Positions 1 through 8,300 of a DNA stretch of 28,964 nucleotides are shown one piece after another. Every line of letters starts with the position of its first letter. Within the stretch, counting starts at the first letter, position 1. A program made the position numbers and the translations under genes. Source of the DNA: a virus; the IMG/VR virus record IMGVR_UViG_3300042261_000837, positions 1 through 28,964 of that record. One strand, given 5' to 3'. A model generated the notes under the pieces. The model was not told the origin of the DNA. It ran no database searches and worked only from the letters and a program-made list of their open reading frames with translations.

Positions 1-353
1 TGTTTTCCTAATAAATTTTTTATAGATGATAGTGTAGTATCAACATTATCATCTAAAATATCATTTTTCAACTTAAACATGTTATGTGGTGCAGATTTTT
101 CTATTAATTCAATTATATCTTTTTCAGTTGGAGGTGGATTAGTTTGCCATATAGTTATACTATAATCAGTTGAACACCTCTCAGGCGATCCATCGTCTGT
201 TCTAATTATACTACCATCATTATTAATAGATATTGCTAAATTATCTTCAGTAAATTTATCTGTATAGTATCTAACTAGAATTGAATGATTTGTTGGATCA
301 ATTTTTAATATTTTATACATTATTTTTGGACGAAAATCATTATTATTTTTCAT
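1..353 (-). CDS. Hypothetical protein downstream of the adhesin (3' end outside window)
   Basis: An open frame of 117 codons runs from an ATG at 353 to base 1 without a stop, so the C-terminus is missing. A GAGAGAA Shine-Dalgarno-like stretch lies just upstream and the preceding adhesin gene ends 15 bases before, so this is the next gene of the same train. The protein begins MKNNNDFRPKIMYKILK. A compact, probably beta-rich half with 'HSILVRYYTDK' and 'YSITIWQTNPPPTE' is followed by a likely helical stretch (about residues 76-117, 'KDIIELIEKSAPHNMFKLK'). I do not recognise a named family. A small protein with a beta N-half and helical C-half right behind a tail adhesin is often a fibre assembly or capping factor, but that is inference from position only. 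Confidence 0.7.
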   Translation of the reverse strand, partial: MKNNNDFRPKIMYKILKIDPTNHSILVRYYTDKFTEDNLAISINNDGSIIRTDDGSPERCSTDYSITIWQTNPPPTEKDIIELIEKSAPHNMFKLKNDILDDNVDTTLSSIKNLLGK

Positions 354-368
354 TTCATTCTCTCATAA

Positions 369-1658
369 TTATCCTGTAGTACTACCAGTAATTGTTCCTG
401 TATTTAATACTCTTATAGTTGAATAACCAGATATAGAAAATCCTCTACTACCTTGAGATCCTTGAGGTCCTGTAGGTCCTGTAGGTCCTGTTGGTCCCTG
501 AGATCCTTGAGGTCCTGTTGGTCCTGTTGGTCCTGTTGGTCCCTGAGATCCTTGAGGTCCCGTAGGACCAGCAGCTCCACCTACTTTTCCACCATATGTA
601 GAACCAAAGGCGTAAGAGCCATTTGCTCCGCCAAATCCAGCAGTGGCTATAGCACCACCTGCACCGCCTGCTGCAGATGGGCCACCACCTCCAGCACCAC
701 CAGTTCCTCCGGTTGTTGTTGTTCCAGGATTTCCAGGATTTGCTCCAGCACCACCAGTAGCAGCAGGTGATCCAGATCCTGCACCACCACCGCCACCGCC
801 GCCACGATAATACGTTGTACTGGCTGGTATATAAGGGGGAACGGCAGGATTGAATACTTCACCACCAGAACCACCGCCACCACCGCCGCCACCGCCAGGT
901 CCACCAGGTCCACCTGAACCACCAGAACCGCCAACTCCACCAGAACCGCCGGGTCCACCAGATCCTCCTGGACCACCAGAACCTCCGGGTCCACCTAAAC
1001 CACCAGAACCGCCAACTCCACCAATGATAGATCCTTGATTGTCTAATAAAAGAATTATTCCTGATGGTGCTTCTGCTAATAGACCTATACCCCCTTGAGC
1101 ACCTGTGCCACCTTGTCCACCTGTGCCACCTTGTCCACCTGTGCCACCTTGTGCGCCTGTACCACCTTGTCCACCTGTGCCACCTTGTGCTCCTATACCA
1201 CCTTGTCCACCTGTGCCACCAGAATTTCCAACAGTAGAAGATATTGCTGGAGACGCTATTCCACCAATTCCGCCTGCACCACCAACGCCATTAGTTCCTG
1301 TGATTCCTGGTGTGCCTGTAGTCCCTGGTGTGCCTGTAGTTCCTGGTGCGCCTGTAGTCCCTGGCGTACCTATAGTTCCTGGTGTACCTGTCGTGCCAGT
1401 TGCACCAGTTGCGCCTGTGATTGTGCTTGAATTTTTAATATAAATTAAATTGCCAGCAGAGTGTCCAGTGCCTGTTGTAAATGCCGGAGAAGTTGTTGTG
1501 CTAGAAATTCCGGCATCTACATAACAATACAAATTAATAGGGTAAGTTATACTGCCTGCAGTTATTCCAATAGTTCCAGTTGCAGCATATAAATTAAATG
1601 CACTTGTGGGCGAAGTAATATTTACTATTTTTGTCGGACGAGCAAGTAATGCTAACAT
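369..1658 (-). CDS. Glycine-rich, collagen-like tail fibre adhesin
   Basis: A 429-aa low-complexity protein, probably the distal receptor-binding tip of the tail fibre. Layout: a unique N-terminal domain (about 1-80), Gly-X-Y collagen-like triplets (about 82-120, mostly GTP/GTT), a GGxGGQ block (about 146-192), a short unique strand '[14 protein letters not shown]' (about 201-214), a GG[SP] block (about 212-266) ending in a run of nine Gly, a second Gly/Ala block (about 285-360), GPTGPQGSQ triplets (about 361-405), and a short tail ending in '[10 protein letters not shown]'. Alternating Gly-rich stretches with short unique inserts recall gp38-type adhesins of T-even and S16-like phages, whose Gly-rich motifs pack as polyglycine-II helices; similarity to that family is inferred. 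The start at 1658 follows the fibre gene stop by 6 bases, with GTGAGA as ribosome site. The GC content is higher than in its neighbours because of Gly and Pro codons. Confidence 0.85.
   Translation of the reverse strand: MLALLARPTKIVNITSPTSAFNLYAATGTIGITAGSITYPINLYCYVDAGISSTTTSPAFTTGTGHSAGNLIYIKNSSTITGATGATGTTGTPGTIGTPGTTGAPGTTGTPGTTGTPGITGTNGVGGAGGIGGIASPAISSTVGNSGGTGGQGGIGAQGGTGGQGGTGAQGGTGGQGGTGGQGGTGAQGGIGLLAEAPSGIILLLDNQGSIIGGVGGSGGLGGPGGSGGPGGSGGPGGSGGVGGSGGSGGPGGPGGGGGGGGGSGGEVFNPAVPPYIPASTTYYRGGGGGGGAGSGSPAATGGAGANPGNPGTTTTGGTGGAGGGGPSAAGGAGGAIATAGFGGANGSYAFGSTYGGKVGGAAGPTGPQGSQGPTGPTGPTGPQGSQGPTGPTGPTGPQGSQGSRGFSISGYSTIRVLNTGTITGSTTG
444..578 (-). repeat. DNA repeat encoding GPTGPQGSQ collagen-like triplets
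   Basis: Near-identical 9-base and 36-base units encoding Gly-Pro-Thr and Gly-Pro-Gln-Gly-Ser-Gln (residues about 361-405 of the adhesin). The core 'ggtccctgagatccttgagg' recurs with nearly no change, which suggests recent expansion or continuing slippage/recombination. Confidence 0.8.
861..1025 (-). repeat. DNA repeat encoding GG[SP]GG block
   Basis: Short tandem units encoding Gly-Gly-Ser and Gly-Gly-Pro (residues about 212-266 of the adhesin), ending in a nine-Gly run. The plus strand reads as strings of ccacca and ccgcca. Confidence 0.75.
1083..1223 (-). repeat. DNA repeat encoding GGTGGQ / GGTGAQ units
   Basis: Eighteen-base tandem units (plus strand 'ccaccttgtccacctgtg' and variants) encode GGTGGQ or GGTGAQ about seven times (residues about 146-192 of the adhesin). 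Copies differ by only one or two bases. Confidence 0.8.
1299..1415 (-). repeat. DNA repeat encoding GTPGTTG collagen-like triplets
   Basis: Eighteen- and 27-base repeats of the type 'cctggtgtgcctgtagt' encode Gly-Thr-Pro-Gly-Thr-Thr units (residues about 82-120 of the adhesin). Confidence 0.75.
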
Positions 1659-1664
1659 GATTGA

Positions 1665-3548
1665 TTATCTCACATCAGGAACCATTACACCATACAAATT
1701 AGTACCATCAGAAACAAATGAGAATACATCTCTTCTACCACCAGTGGTTGATAATGATGGGGCTACGCCACCAGTCCATTTAAATATGCTATTCCATGTT
1801 ATTGTTCTTCCGCCTGTTGCATCTTGTATAACATGAAGAATATATGTTCCTATCTTTAGATTTGTTGGTGCAGCAAAAGTTCTATTTCCACCAAGAGTAA
1901 CTGTAGCAACTTGTCCAAGAGAAGTATCCCAAGAAACAGTTACACCATCAGTCAATGTTTGTGAAAGAACGCTTGCTCGTGCAATAGAAAATGTTCCAAC
2001 AACATCTAGTGTTGCAGCAGGAGATGCCGTACCAACACCAAGATTACCACTACTATCAATTCTTACGCGCTCTGCAGCTACTATATCTCCACCAGTATAA
2101 AATCTAAGTCCATTTGATACTTGTGCAATTCGACAATCATAATCTTCTGATGTGCTTGTTCTAAAATCAATATATGCATCACCGGCGGTCTTTGTTAGTT
2201 CAATACCACCATCATTGTTAAATCTTGCATCTTGTGTTCCGTCCGATGAAGATATAGAACCTAAAACTTGAAGAGGTGCCGTTGGTGTTATACCAATACC
2301 AACTCGCCCAGAGCTATCAATTCGTATGCGTTCTGTAGAACCTGTACCTAAAACGAGAGTACTAGTAGCAGGAGAATGTATAAATGTAGTGCCGGTCCAA
2401 TATATGCCAGTATTTACTCCCGAAGTAGGAAATGCAATATTGGCAGAAGACATGACAAGATTTCCGGTCATGGTATTACCGGTTTTCAATACTGCTGTGT
2501 TTCCTCTATCAAAAGCTGCATTTGCAATAGCTGCTGTAACATTAGCTTGTCCGAAAGCATCATTTGCATGTAATCTTGCTGTGTTTGCTTGATCATATGC
2601 AAGATTAGCAACTAAGTTTGCAGCATTGGCGCGAACAAACGCAGAATTAGCTGTATCAAATGCTAAATTAGCAACTAAGTTTGCAGCATTGGCACGAGCA
2701 AACGCTGCATCCGCAGTTATGTTAGCTGTATTTGCTTTTCCAAAACCAAGATTGGCTTGTCCAAAAGCACCATTTGCATGTGTTCTACCAGTATTAGCTT
2801 GATCATATGCAAGATTAGAAATCAAATTTGAGGAATTAGCACGATCAAATGCACCAATTGCAACTAACAAACCACCATCACCAGTTGCCGCTGCGGTATT
2901 GGCTCTATCAAATGCTGCATTTGCAACAGTGGATGTAACATTCTGAGCGGCAAATGCACCATTTGCATGTGTTCTACCAGTATTAGCTTGATCATATGCA
3001 AGATTTGCAATTAAATTTGCTGCATTAGCGCGAGCAAATGCGGCATCAGCAGTTATATTAGCTGTGTTTGCTTTTGCAAAACCAAGATTAGCTTGATCAA
3101 ATGCTGCATTTGCAATAGCTGCAGTTACATTTTGAGCGGCAAATGCACCATTTGCATGTGTTCTACCAGTATTAGCTTGATCATATGCTAAGTTAGCTTG
3201 ACCAAAAGATCCATTTGCATGTGTTCGTCCAGTATTAGCTTGATCATATGAACTACGGATCGCTTGATCAACATTCATATTATTTGCAGTCAATATGATT
3301 GTGTTTGTAAAGATAATTGCTGAATTTACATTGATTGATGATACGCTATTAGCAAATATTGTATTAGAACTAATTGTGTTAGAATTTACTGTATTTGAAT
3401 ATACAACGTTTGCAGTCAAATTTCTATATGTATAACTTGCGTCTCTTGTTCCATCATCAAGATAGTTATTTAAAACAGTTATAGATTCATTCGTGCGAAT
3501 GCGCCATTCATCAAATGTATTTACAAGTGTAACTGTACTAATTGGCAT
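1665..3548 (-). CDS. Tail fibre protein with QAN/HAN helical repeats
   Basis: A 627-aa fibre protein. Residues 1-50 ('TFDEWRIRTNESITVL') match the start of fibre and baseplate-attached proteins of aquatic T4-like phages. Residues about 50-92 are an 'SNTI/ANTI' beta-repeat. Residues about 93-352 form an Ala/Asn-rich repeat array ('AYDQANTGRTHANGAF', 'AAFARANAANL') that is probably a long trimeric coiled coil or helical shaft. Residues about 358-520 hold 'ERIRIDSSGRVGIGITP' beta-repeats in two copies typical of fibre shafts. The C-terminal about 100 residues ('FAAPTNLKIGTYILHVIQD', 'TWNSIFKW', 'FVSDGTNLYGVM') are a tip domain common in phage fibres. The stop is 6 bases before the adhesin, so the two are presumably co-translated and may bind each other. 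The start at 3548 has GGAGCG upstream. Likely a side or long tail fibre; exact equivalence to T4 gp34-37 or gp12 cannot be read. Confidence 0.85.
   Translation of the reverse strand: MPISTVTLVNTFDEWRIRTNESITVLNNYLDDGTRDASYTYRNLTANVVYSNTVNSNTISSNTIFANSVSSINVNSAIIFTNTIILTANNMNVDQAIRSSYDQANTGRTHANGSFGQANLAYDQANTGRTHANGAFAAQNVTAAIANAAFDQANLGFAKANTANITADAAFARANAANLIANLAYDQANTGRTHANGAFAAQNVTSTVANAAFDRANTAAATGDGGLLVAIGAFDRANSSNLISNLAYDQANTGRTHANGAFGQANLGFGKANTANITADAAFARANAANLVANLAFDTANSAFVRANAANLVANLAYDQANTARLHANDAFGQANVTAAIANAAFDRGNTAVLKTGNTMTGNLVMSSANIAFPTSGVNTGIYWTGTTFIHSPATSTLVLGTGSTERIRIDSSGRVGIGITPTAPLQVLGSISSSDGTQDARFNNDGGIELTKTAGDAYIDFRTSTSEDYDCRIAQVSNGLRFYTGGDIVAAERVRIDSSGNLGVGTASPAATLDVVGTFSIARASVLSQTLTDGVTVSWDTSLGQVATVTLGGNRTFAAPTNLKIGTYILHVIQDATGGRTITWNSIFKWTGGVAPSLSTTGGRRDVFSFVSDGTNLYGVMVPDVR
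2493..3272 (-). repeat. Tandem and dispersed repeats in the fibre shaft
   Basis: The stretch encodes fibre residues about 93-352. The 13-residue unit YDQANTGRTHANG appears at residues 101, 122, 185 and 248, with a variant at 318. At DNA level the phrase 'gcatgtgttctaccagtatt' is repeated almost exactly. Intervening units AAFARANAANL(I/V)ANLA and LGF(A/G)KANTANITAD also repeat. Confidence 0.85.
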
Positions 3549-3549
3549 A

Positions 3550-3777
3550 TTACTTGCGCTCCGCTAACAAAAGTTTTAGCATTTCTTTAATTTCAGCCAT
3601 TTCAGCTCTTGTGTTATTTATTTCTTCTCTAACACTATTAATATTTTCCATTGAACGTTTTCTATCTCTATATGCTTTTAATTCATTAAGATCCGTGCTA
3701 AGAATAGCCTTGTTTGACATATCTCGCACCATTTTCTTGTCTCTTATTTGAACATAATCAACTTCATATCTTTTCAT
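3550..3777 (-). CDS. Small coiled-coil protein, hypothetical
   Basis: A 75-aa charged protein lying 1 base before the fibre start and 4 bases after the preceding stop. Residues 1-40 include 'MVRDMSNKAILSTDLNELKAY'; short proteins carrying an 'AI(L/V)-(N/S)-T-D-x-x-x-L-x-x-Y' phrase occur near structural genes of aquatic T4-like phages (recollection, not checked). Residues about 42-75 ('ENINSVREEINNTRAEMAEI', then 'KEMLKLLL') have the heptad pattern of a coiled coil. The ribosome site is GGAAT. No function is known. Its tight fit between structural genes suggests a minor virion or assembly role. Confidence 0.75.
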   Translation of the reverse strand: MKRYEVDYVQIRDKKMVRDMSNKAILSTDLNELKAYRDRKRSMENINSVREEINNTRAEMAEIKEMLKLLLAERK

Positions 3778-3781
3778 TTTT

Positions 3782-5371
3782 TTATTCCAAAGCTATTGCT
3801 CTCATATCTTTGATAACAGGAACGCTTAGATTTGAATTACTAAACATGCAAATCTTTATTGCAAAATATCTAAACGTATCATAAGTTACACCATTTGAGA
3901 CATAAGTTATATTTGTTGGCGGAGAAGCTTGTGCTCCAGAAGGAACATATGTATACTCCGCAAAATCATTTATATTTTGAGCATAGACAAGCGAATTAGA
4001 ATCTACTCTCATTCTTGTCCAATACTTGTTATCAAAATTTTGATCAGGATCTTCAGAACTTAAAACTTTATAATATACTTGAATATCATGATTTGGAAAT
4101 CTATTTGCAGTTATGAATACTTTAATATCTCTAGCATCAAACCCATCAGCAAGAGTTACTTTTCTTGTGGTATAACGAACAAGAGAATTACCACCACTTC
4201 TTGAAGTTTCTCCAACAATTATTGCCGATGCATTGCTATTTCCCGTACCAGTAATTTCCGAAATAGTAACTGTAGGTGTTTCAGTATAACCCGATCCAGA
4301 ATTAATTATATAAATTGCATCAATTGTTCCTGTTGGTGTAACATTTGCAACTGCAGTGGCAGTTACTCCTCCAGTTCTTGTAGGTGCCGATATCGTTACA
4401 GCAGGTATTGCTGCGGAGCAAGCACATGCAACATCAGAATTATATCCAGAACCAGAAGCCGTGATCGCAACTATGCTATTTGTCAATCCACCATCATTTA
4501 TTATATTAGTAACAAATGTAGAATTCAATCTTGTTGTATCAATTATTGGAGATACAAAATCTGAAGTTGAAGAAAGTGTGATAGAAGTTTTAAATGATCC
4601 TTTTGTATTTCCGGAAATTACTTTTCTTTCAGTAGGAATATATGTTCTATTTGTGCTTAGTTCAACATATCCTGGATCCAAAGATCCAGTAGAATTTGAA
4701 GTTGTTATAGCAGAATATGATGTTTTAGTTTTTCCAAAATTAACTTCTGTTGTTGTAAGACTATATGCATCATATACTACATTAGAATTTGCATAACCAG
4801 ATTCTTGAGCGGTATTTGACGTTGGACTATTAAAATATATTACTCCAGATGATGATATGTCAAACTTAGCTCTGTGAATTCTAAACATAACATCTTCATC
4901 TTGAATTGCTGTCCAAGTGCTTCCATTTTGTGATTTAAACAACGATCCTGAATATGGTTGTTTTGAAACTCTTCTATCTGTTCCTAAAATATTTTCTTCT
5001 AATCTAGCAACAAATACATCATAATCTATTGAATTTGTTTTTAAAACAAATGCATGTTCTCCTGGTGGAAGATAAATTGGTTGTCTAAATGTAAATCTAG
5101 TATATTTTGTACTATCGGTAAAGCTTGGTAGATCCGCACCTATTCCTGTTGATGTATTTACGAATGTTGGGAAAACAAGAACTTCAGCGTTATGATATTC
5201 TTTTCCAATATCTGGATATCCATTTGTTGTTGAAGTTAAACTCATGATAACAGGAAGTTGCCCATCTTTAGACTTAAAACATAAATCAATCGCTGCAACA
5301 AACATTCCGTCTGGCGCAGTTTTACTATCTACGAAAAATGTTTGTGCAAAGGGTGTTATTATATTTGCCAT
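3782..5371 (-). CDS. Baseplate/fibre-associated structural protein resembling the C-terminal half of DUF4815 proteins
   Basis: A 529-aa structural protein. The N-terminal domain (about 5-172: 'PFAQTFFVDSKTAPDGMFVA', 'QPIYLPPGEHAFVLKTNSID', 'SKQPYSGSLFKSQNGSTWTA') and the C-terminal part (about 398-455: 'TRKVTLADGFDARDIKVFIT', 'IQVYYKVLSSED') match, as I recall them, segments that follow the DUF4815 region inside one large polypeptide in related phages. Here they form a separate gene, 14 bases after the DUF4815-like gene. Residues about 298-388 carry two GSGY beta-repeats of the type also seen in gp6, gp7 and gp8. GGAAAG precedes the start, so independent initiation is likely. The protein probably sits at the baseplate rim or the fibre attachment site. 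Confidence 0.8.
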   Translation of the reverse strand: MANIITPFAQTFFVDSKTAPDGMFVAAIDLCFKSKDGQLPVIMSLTSTTNGYPDIGKEYHNAEVLVFPTFVNTSTGIGADLPSFTDSTKYTRFTFRQPIYLPPGEHAFVLKTNSIDYDVFVARLEENILGTDRRVSKQPYSGSLFKSQNGSTWTAIQDEDVMFRIHRAKFDISSSGVIYFNSPTSNTAQESGYANSNVVYDAYSLTTTEVNFGKTKTSYSAITTSNSTGSLDPGYVELSTNRTYIPTERKVISGNTKGSFKTSITLSSTSDFVSPIIDTTRLNSTFVTNIINDGGLTNSIVAITASGSGYNSDVACACSAAIPAVTISAPTRTGGVTATAVANVTPTGTIDAIYIINSGSGYTETPTVTISEITGTGNSNASAIIVGETSRSGGNSLVRYTTRKVTLADGFDARDIKVFITANRFPNHDIQVYYKVLSSEDPDQNFDNKYWTRMRVDSNSLVYAQNINDFAEYTYVPSGAQASPPTNITYVSNGVTYDTFRYFAIKICMFSNSNLSVPVIKDMRAIALE

Positions 5372-5385
5372 TTTTTTCTTTCCGA

Positions 5386-8300
5386 TTATCTATCTTTTAA
5401 AATTTTATTCAAAGCAACTTTACTTAGTCTATCTATTTCACTACGATCTACGGGCTTAATCCATCCTTGACGAATAGCAAAAGCTGTTACAACAATTGCA
5501 GGTCTAACAAGAGCGTGCCAGAAATAACGCTTTATTGGAATTTTCTTGTTATTCAACTTCGCATCAATCCATTGTGTACGAGTATTTGCAAAATCCTCCA
5601 ACAAATATCTAATTACGCGATTAGTTGGCATTCTTTTGACAAATGGTAAAAATAGTTTGTGATATGCTTTTTCCCAACTTGGATCAATTTTATTAACTTC
5701 ATTCCAACGCATCCACAATCTATTATTACGAGAAATAGGAGAAAATCCATATAATCTATTCATCATTGTACAGACTATTTTACCCCCACATCCACAACCA
5801 GAGCCACCAGTATCACCGCAACCGGGGTCAGGTCCACCGCCACCGCCACCGCCTTGCCAATACCACTCAGAAGGTGATGATGGTGGTGGTGTATCATCTC
5901 TAACCAAAGTTTGTTGTGTTTCTACACTCGTAATTATATCACTTGTAGTTGTAATTTGTTCAATAGAAGTTGTTACTACAGGTTTTGGAACTCTTACTGA
6001 TATAGATTGTGCTTCTTTTGTTTGCACCAATCCTTGTGCAAAGAAAGTTGCTTCAGCAAAAGTTGGTTTGTCTTGTAATGAATTTGTGAAACTAGATGTT
6101 AATCTAAACTTCTTTTCTCCAGTAAAGAATGTCGCAGGAGGTATAACAAAGCTACCGGCAATTTGTCCCAAATATGGATGAACTGTAGGCAATCCTATAC
6201 TATAAACACTTGTTGTATCTGGCGCTGGAACAAAAGGTTTATCAACAGTTACTATACGATTATTACTATCGTAACTAGCAATCTGACGAACTTGTCCAGA
6301 ACCTGTTCCCGTGACAATCATTATAATATTGTTTTGCGAATCAGAAAGATTGAAAATATTATTAGCACCAAACGTCAAATCATATGGCGGAGGTGTATTT
6401 GGTGCTTCCAATCCGACTTTAGTAGACAAGTTCACAACATATGAATTAGAAGTATTAGCACTACTTACGTTTGCAGAATACACAAATACATTTGCAACAA
6501 CTGCAGAATTACCTGAAGACATACCAGTTATCGTATCACCAATATTGATTGGCGCATGTCCAGCAAATATGGTTAGAACTAACGGCGCGCCGTTTGCTTG
6601 AATTGTTTGAAGAGCTACTTTTCCAATATCTTTATTTGAAATTTGTAGTTTTTCTAGTCCGGTTGAATCAAATCTTCCTGTTGGATTTTTAATCCAAATG
6701 ATAGTTGGATATCTCCAATATGCAAGCATTCTTTGATCATCAAAGAACGGAAAGACCATACTTCCTGCTTTTAACTGTGATGCTTTTACATCTATTTGCG
6801 TAGATCTCATATATGGAACTACAGATACATCAACAATATTATCGCCAATTTGTTTTGTAATTGTTTCTGGAACAATAGTTGTGGTAGTTATTGATCTTGA
6901 CTGTTTAGTTGTTACGGTATCAATACTTCTTGAAACATCTTGTTGCCAAGTTAGATATCCTTGAGTAAATTGACTACTACCTTTATCAACTTTTGTTGAA
7001 GTGACGCCAGACCAATCTGTCTGCCAATCACCATACTTTGTACCAGAATGTAAAGTTGCGGATTCAAATGCATCATTTTCACCTTCAAGATTTACTAGAA
7101 CTGAAGGTCTATTTTCAGTATCTTTCCAAACATCGTTGTCTGGAGTCAACTTCATTGTGCCAATAAATGACGCATAATTGAAAGGATTAATGTTTACTGA
7201 ATTTGTAGCAACATCTTGAACTGCATACTCTTCTAATGTATAACTTAAAGTAGCAGTATCAATTGAGTATTTAATATTTGTATTACCAGTTGCAACTTCT
7301 AGTCTAGAATTATATGTAGAAAATCTTGGTCTTAGTTCTCCTTTTTGGAAATCCATAGAACAAGCGTAATCGTATGAACGAACGTCGCCAACCTTATGTC
7401 CGTTAAAACTATCAACTATAATTCCATTCTTGAATCTTGTTAGCCCATTAGAATCAACAATTGTTGTTGAATCTGCATCAACCTCAAGCAAGTTTAGTGA
7501 TGCATAATATTCAAGATTTTGAATTCGTTTTTCCAAACGACCAATATCGCGCATTGTATATCTTTTATTTTCATTATAACGAACATCAACGAGCGATGGT
7601 TGTGAAGTAAATGGAGGAATATTTAAAGTATAAAGAAGCATATCCCCTTCACGATGTTCTGGTGTTTCGGGAACATCGGCTGGAACACCTTCAATAGTCT
7701 TGAACACTCTATCTGATGATAGAATAATTTTATCAGTTCTTCCAAGATAATAAGAATAATCAGAACTAAATGATTGGTCCGGTTGAAGTATTAGAGCACC
7801 AGAAATACTACCAGTATTTGCTTTATCAATACCATTAGTTCTAATTGGTCTCCAATCAACAGAGTCTGCTAGTCTATATGTTTTTCCTGTTGTTGGACTT
7901 GTATATGTTGGAATTGAAACATATCCATCATTTGTTGTTGCATTTGGATATGAATCAACAGTTAAATAGCCAGAGGTTCCAGCATGAGAATAATAATCAA
8001 AAAACGCAACAAGTCTTCCAACCGGAACTCTTCCTCCAGCCTTTAAAGTAATCGTTGCATGATCATAAAGATTATCATTTTGTCCTGTATCTAATTCATA
8101 ACTACTTGTTAGATCTGTTGCAAATGAAAGATTTGCCTGTGTAATTGTTCTATAATTTCCTCCGGCATCTCTACCAAAATCGTAGATTTTTCTAATGCTA
8201 ACAACATCAGAAACATATAGAGACTGTGGCGTTCCTACAGTTTTAATTACACTATTAGAGTCATAAACTTGAACTTGAACGCTACCATCAGCAAAATATA

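Noticed and set aside
1083-1223. Regular short repeats resembling a CRISPR or minisatellite array
   Set aside because: Units are in multiples of three, have no spacers and encode GGTGGQ in frame, so they are coding repeats.
453-1443. Plus-strand open frames rich in Ser/Cys or Pro opposite the adhesin
   Set aside because: They are the complement of Gly-rich repeat codons, have no ribosome sites and no natural protein composition; the minus frame fits the gene train.
3615-3622. AATAAATA on the minus strand inside the 75-aa gene
   Set aside because: It lies within coding sequence about 66 bases from the fibre start; possible but no better than chance in AT-rich DNA.
4356-4796. 146-codon plus-strand open frame
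   Set aside because: It lies fully inside the 529-aa minus-strand structural gene, which has recognised conserved segments; no plus-strand signals are near.
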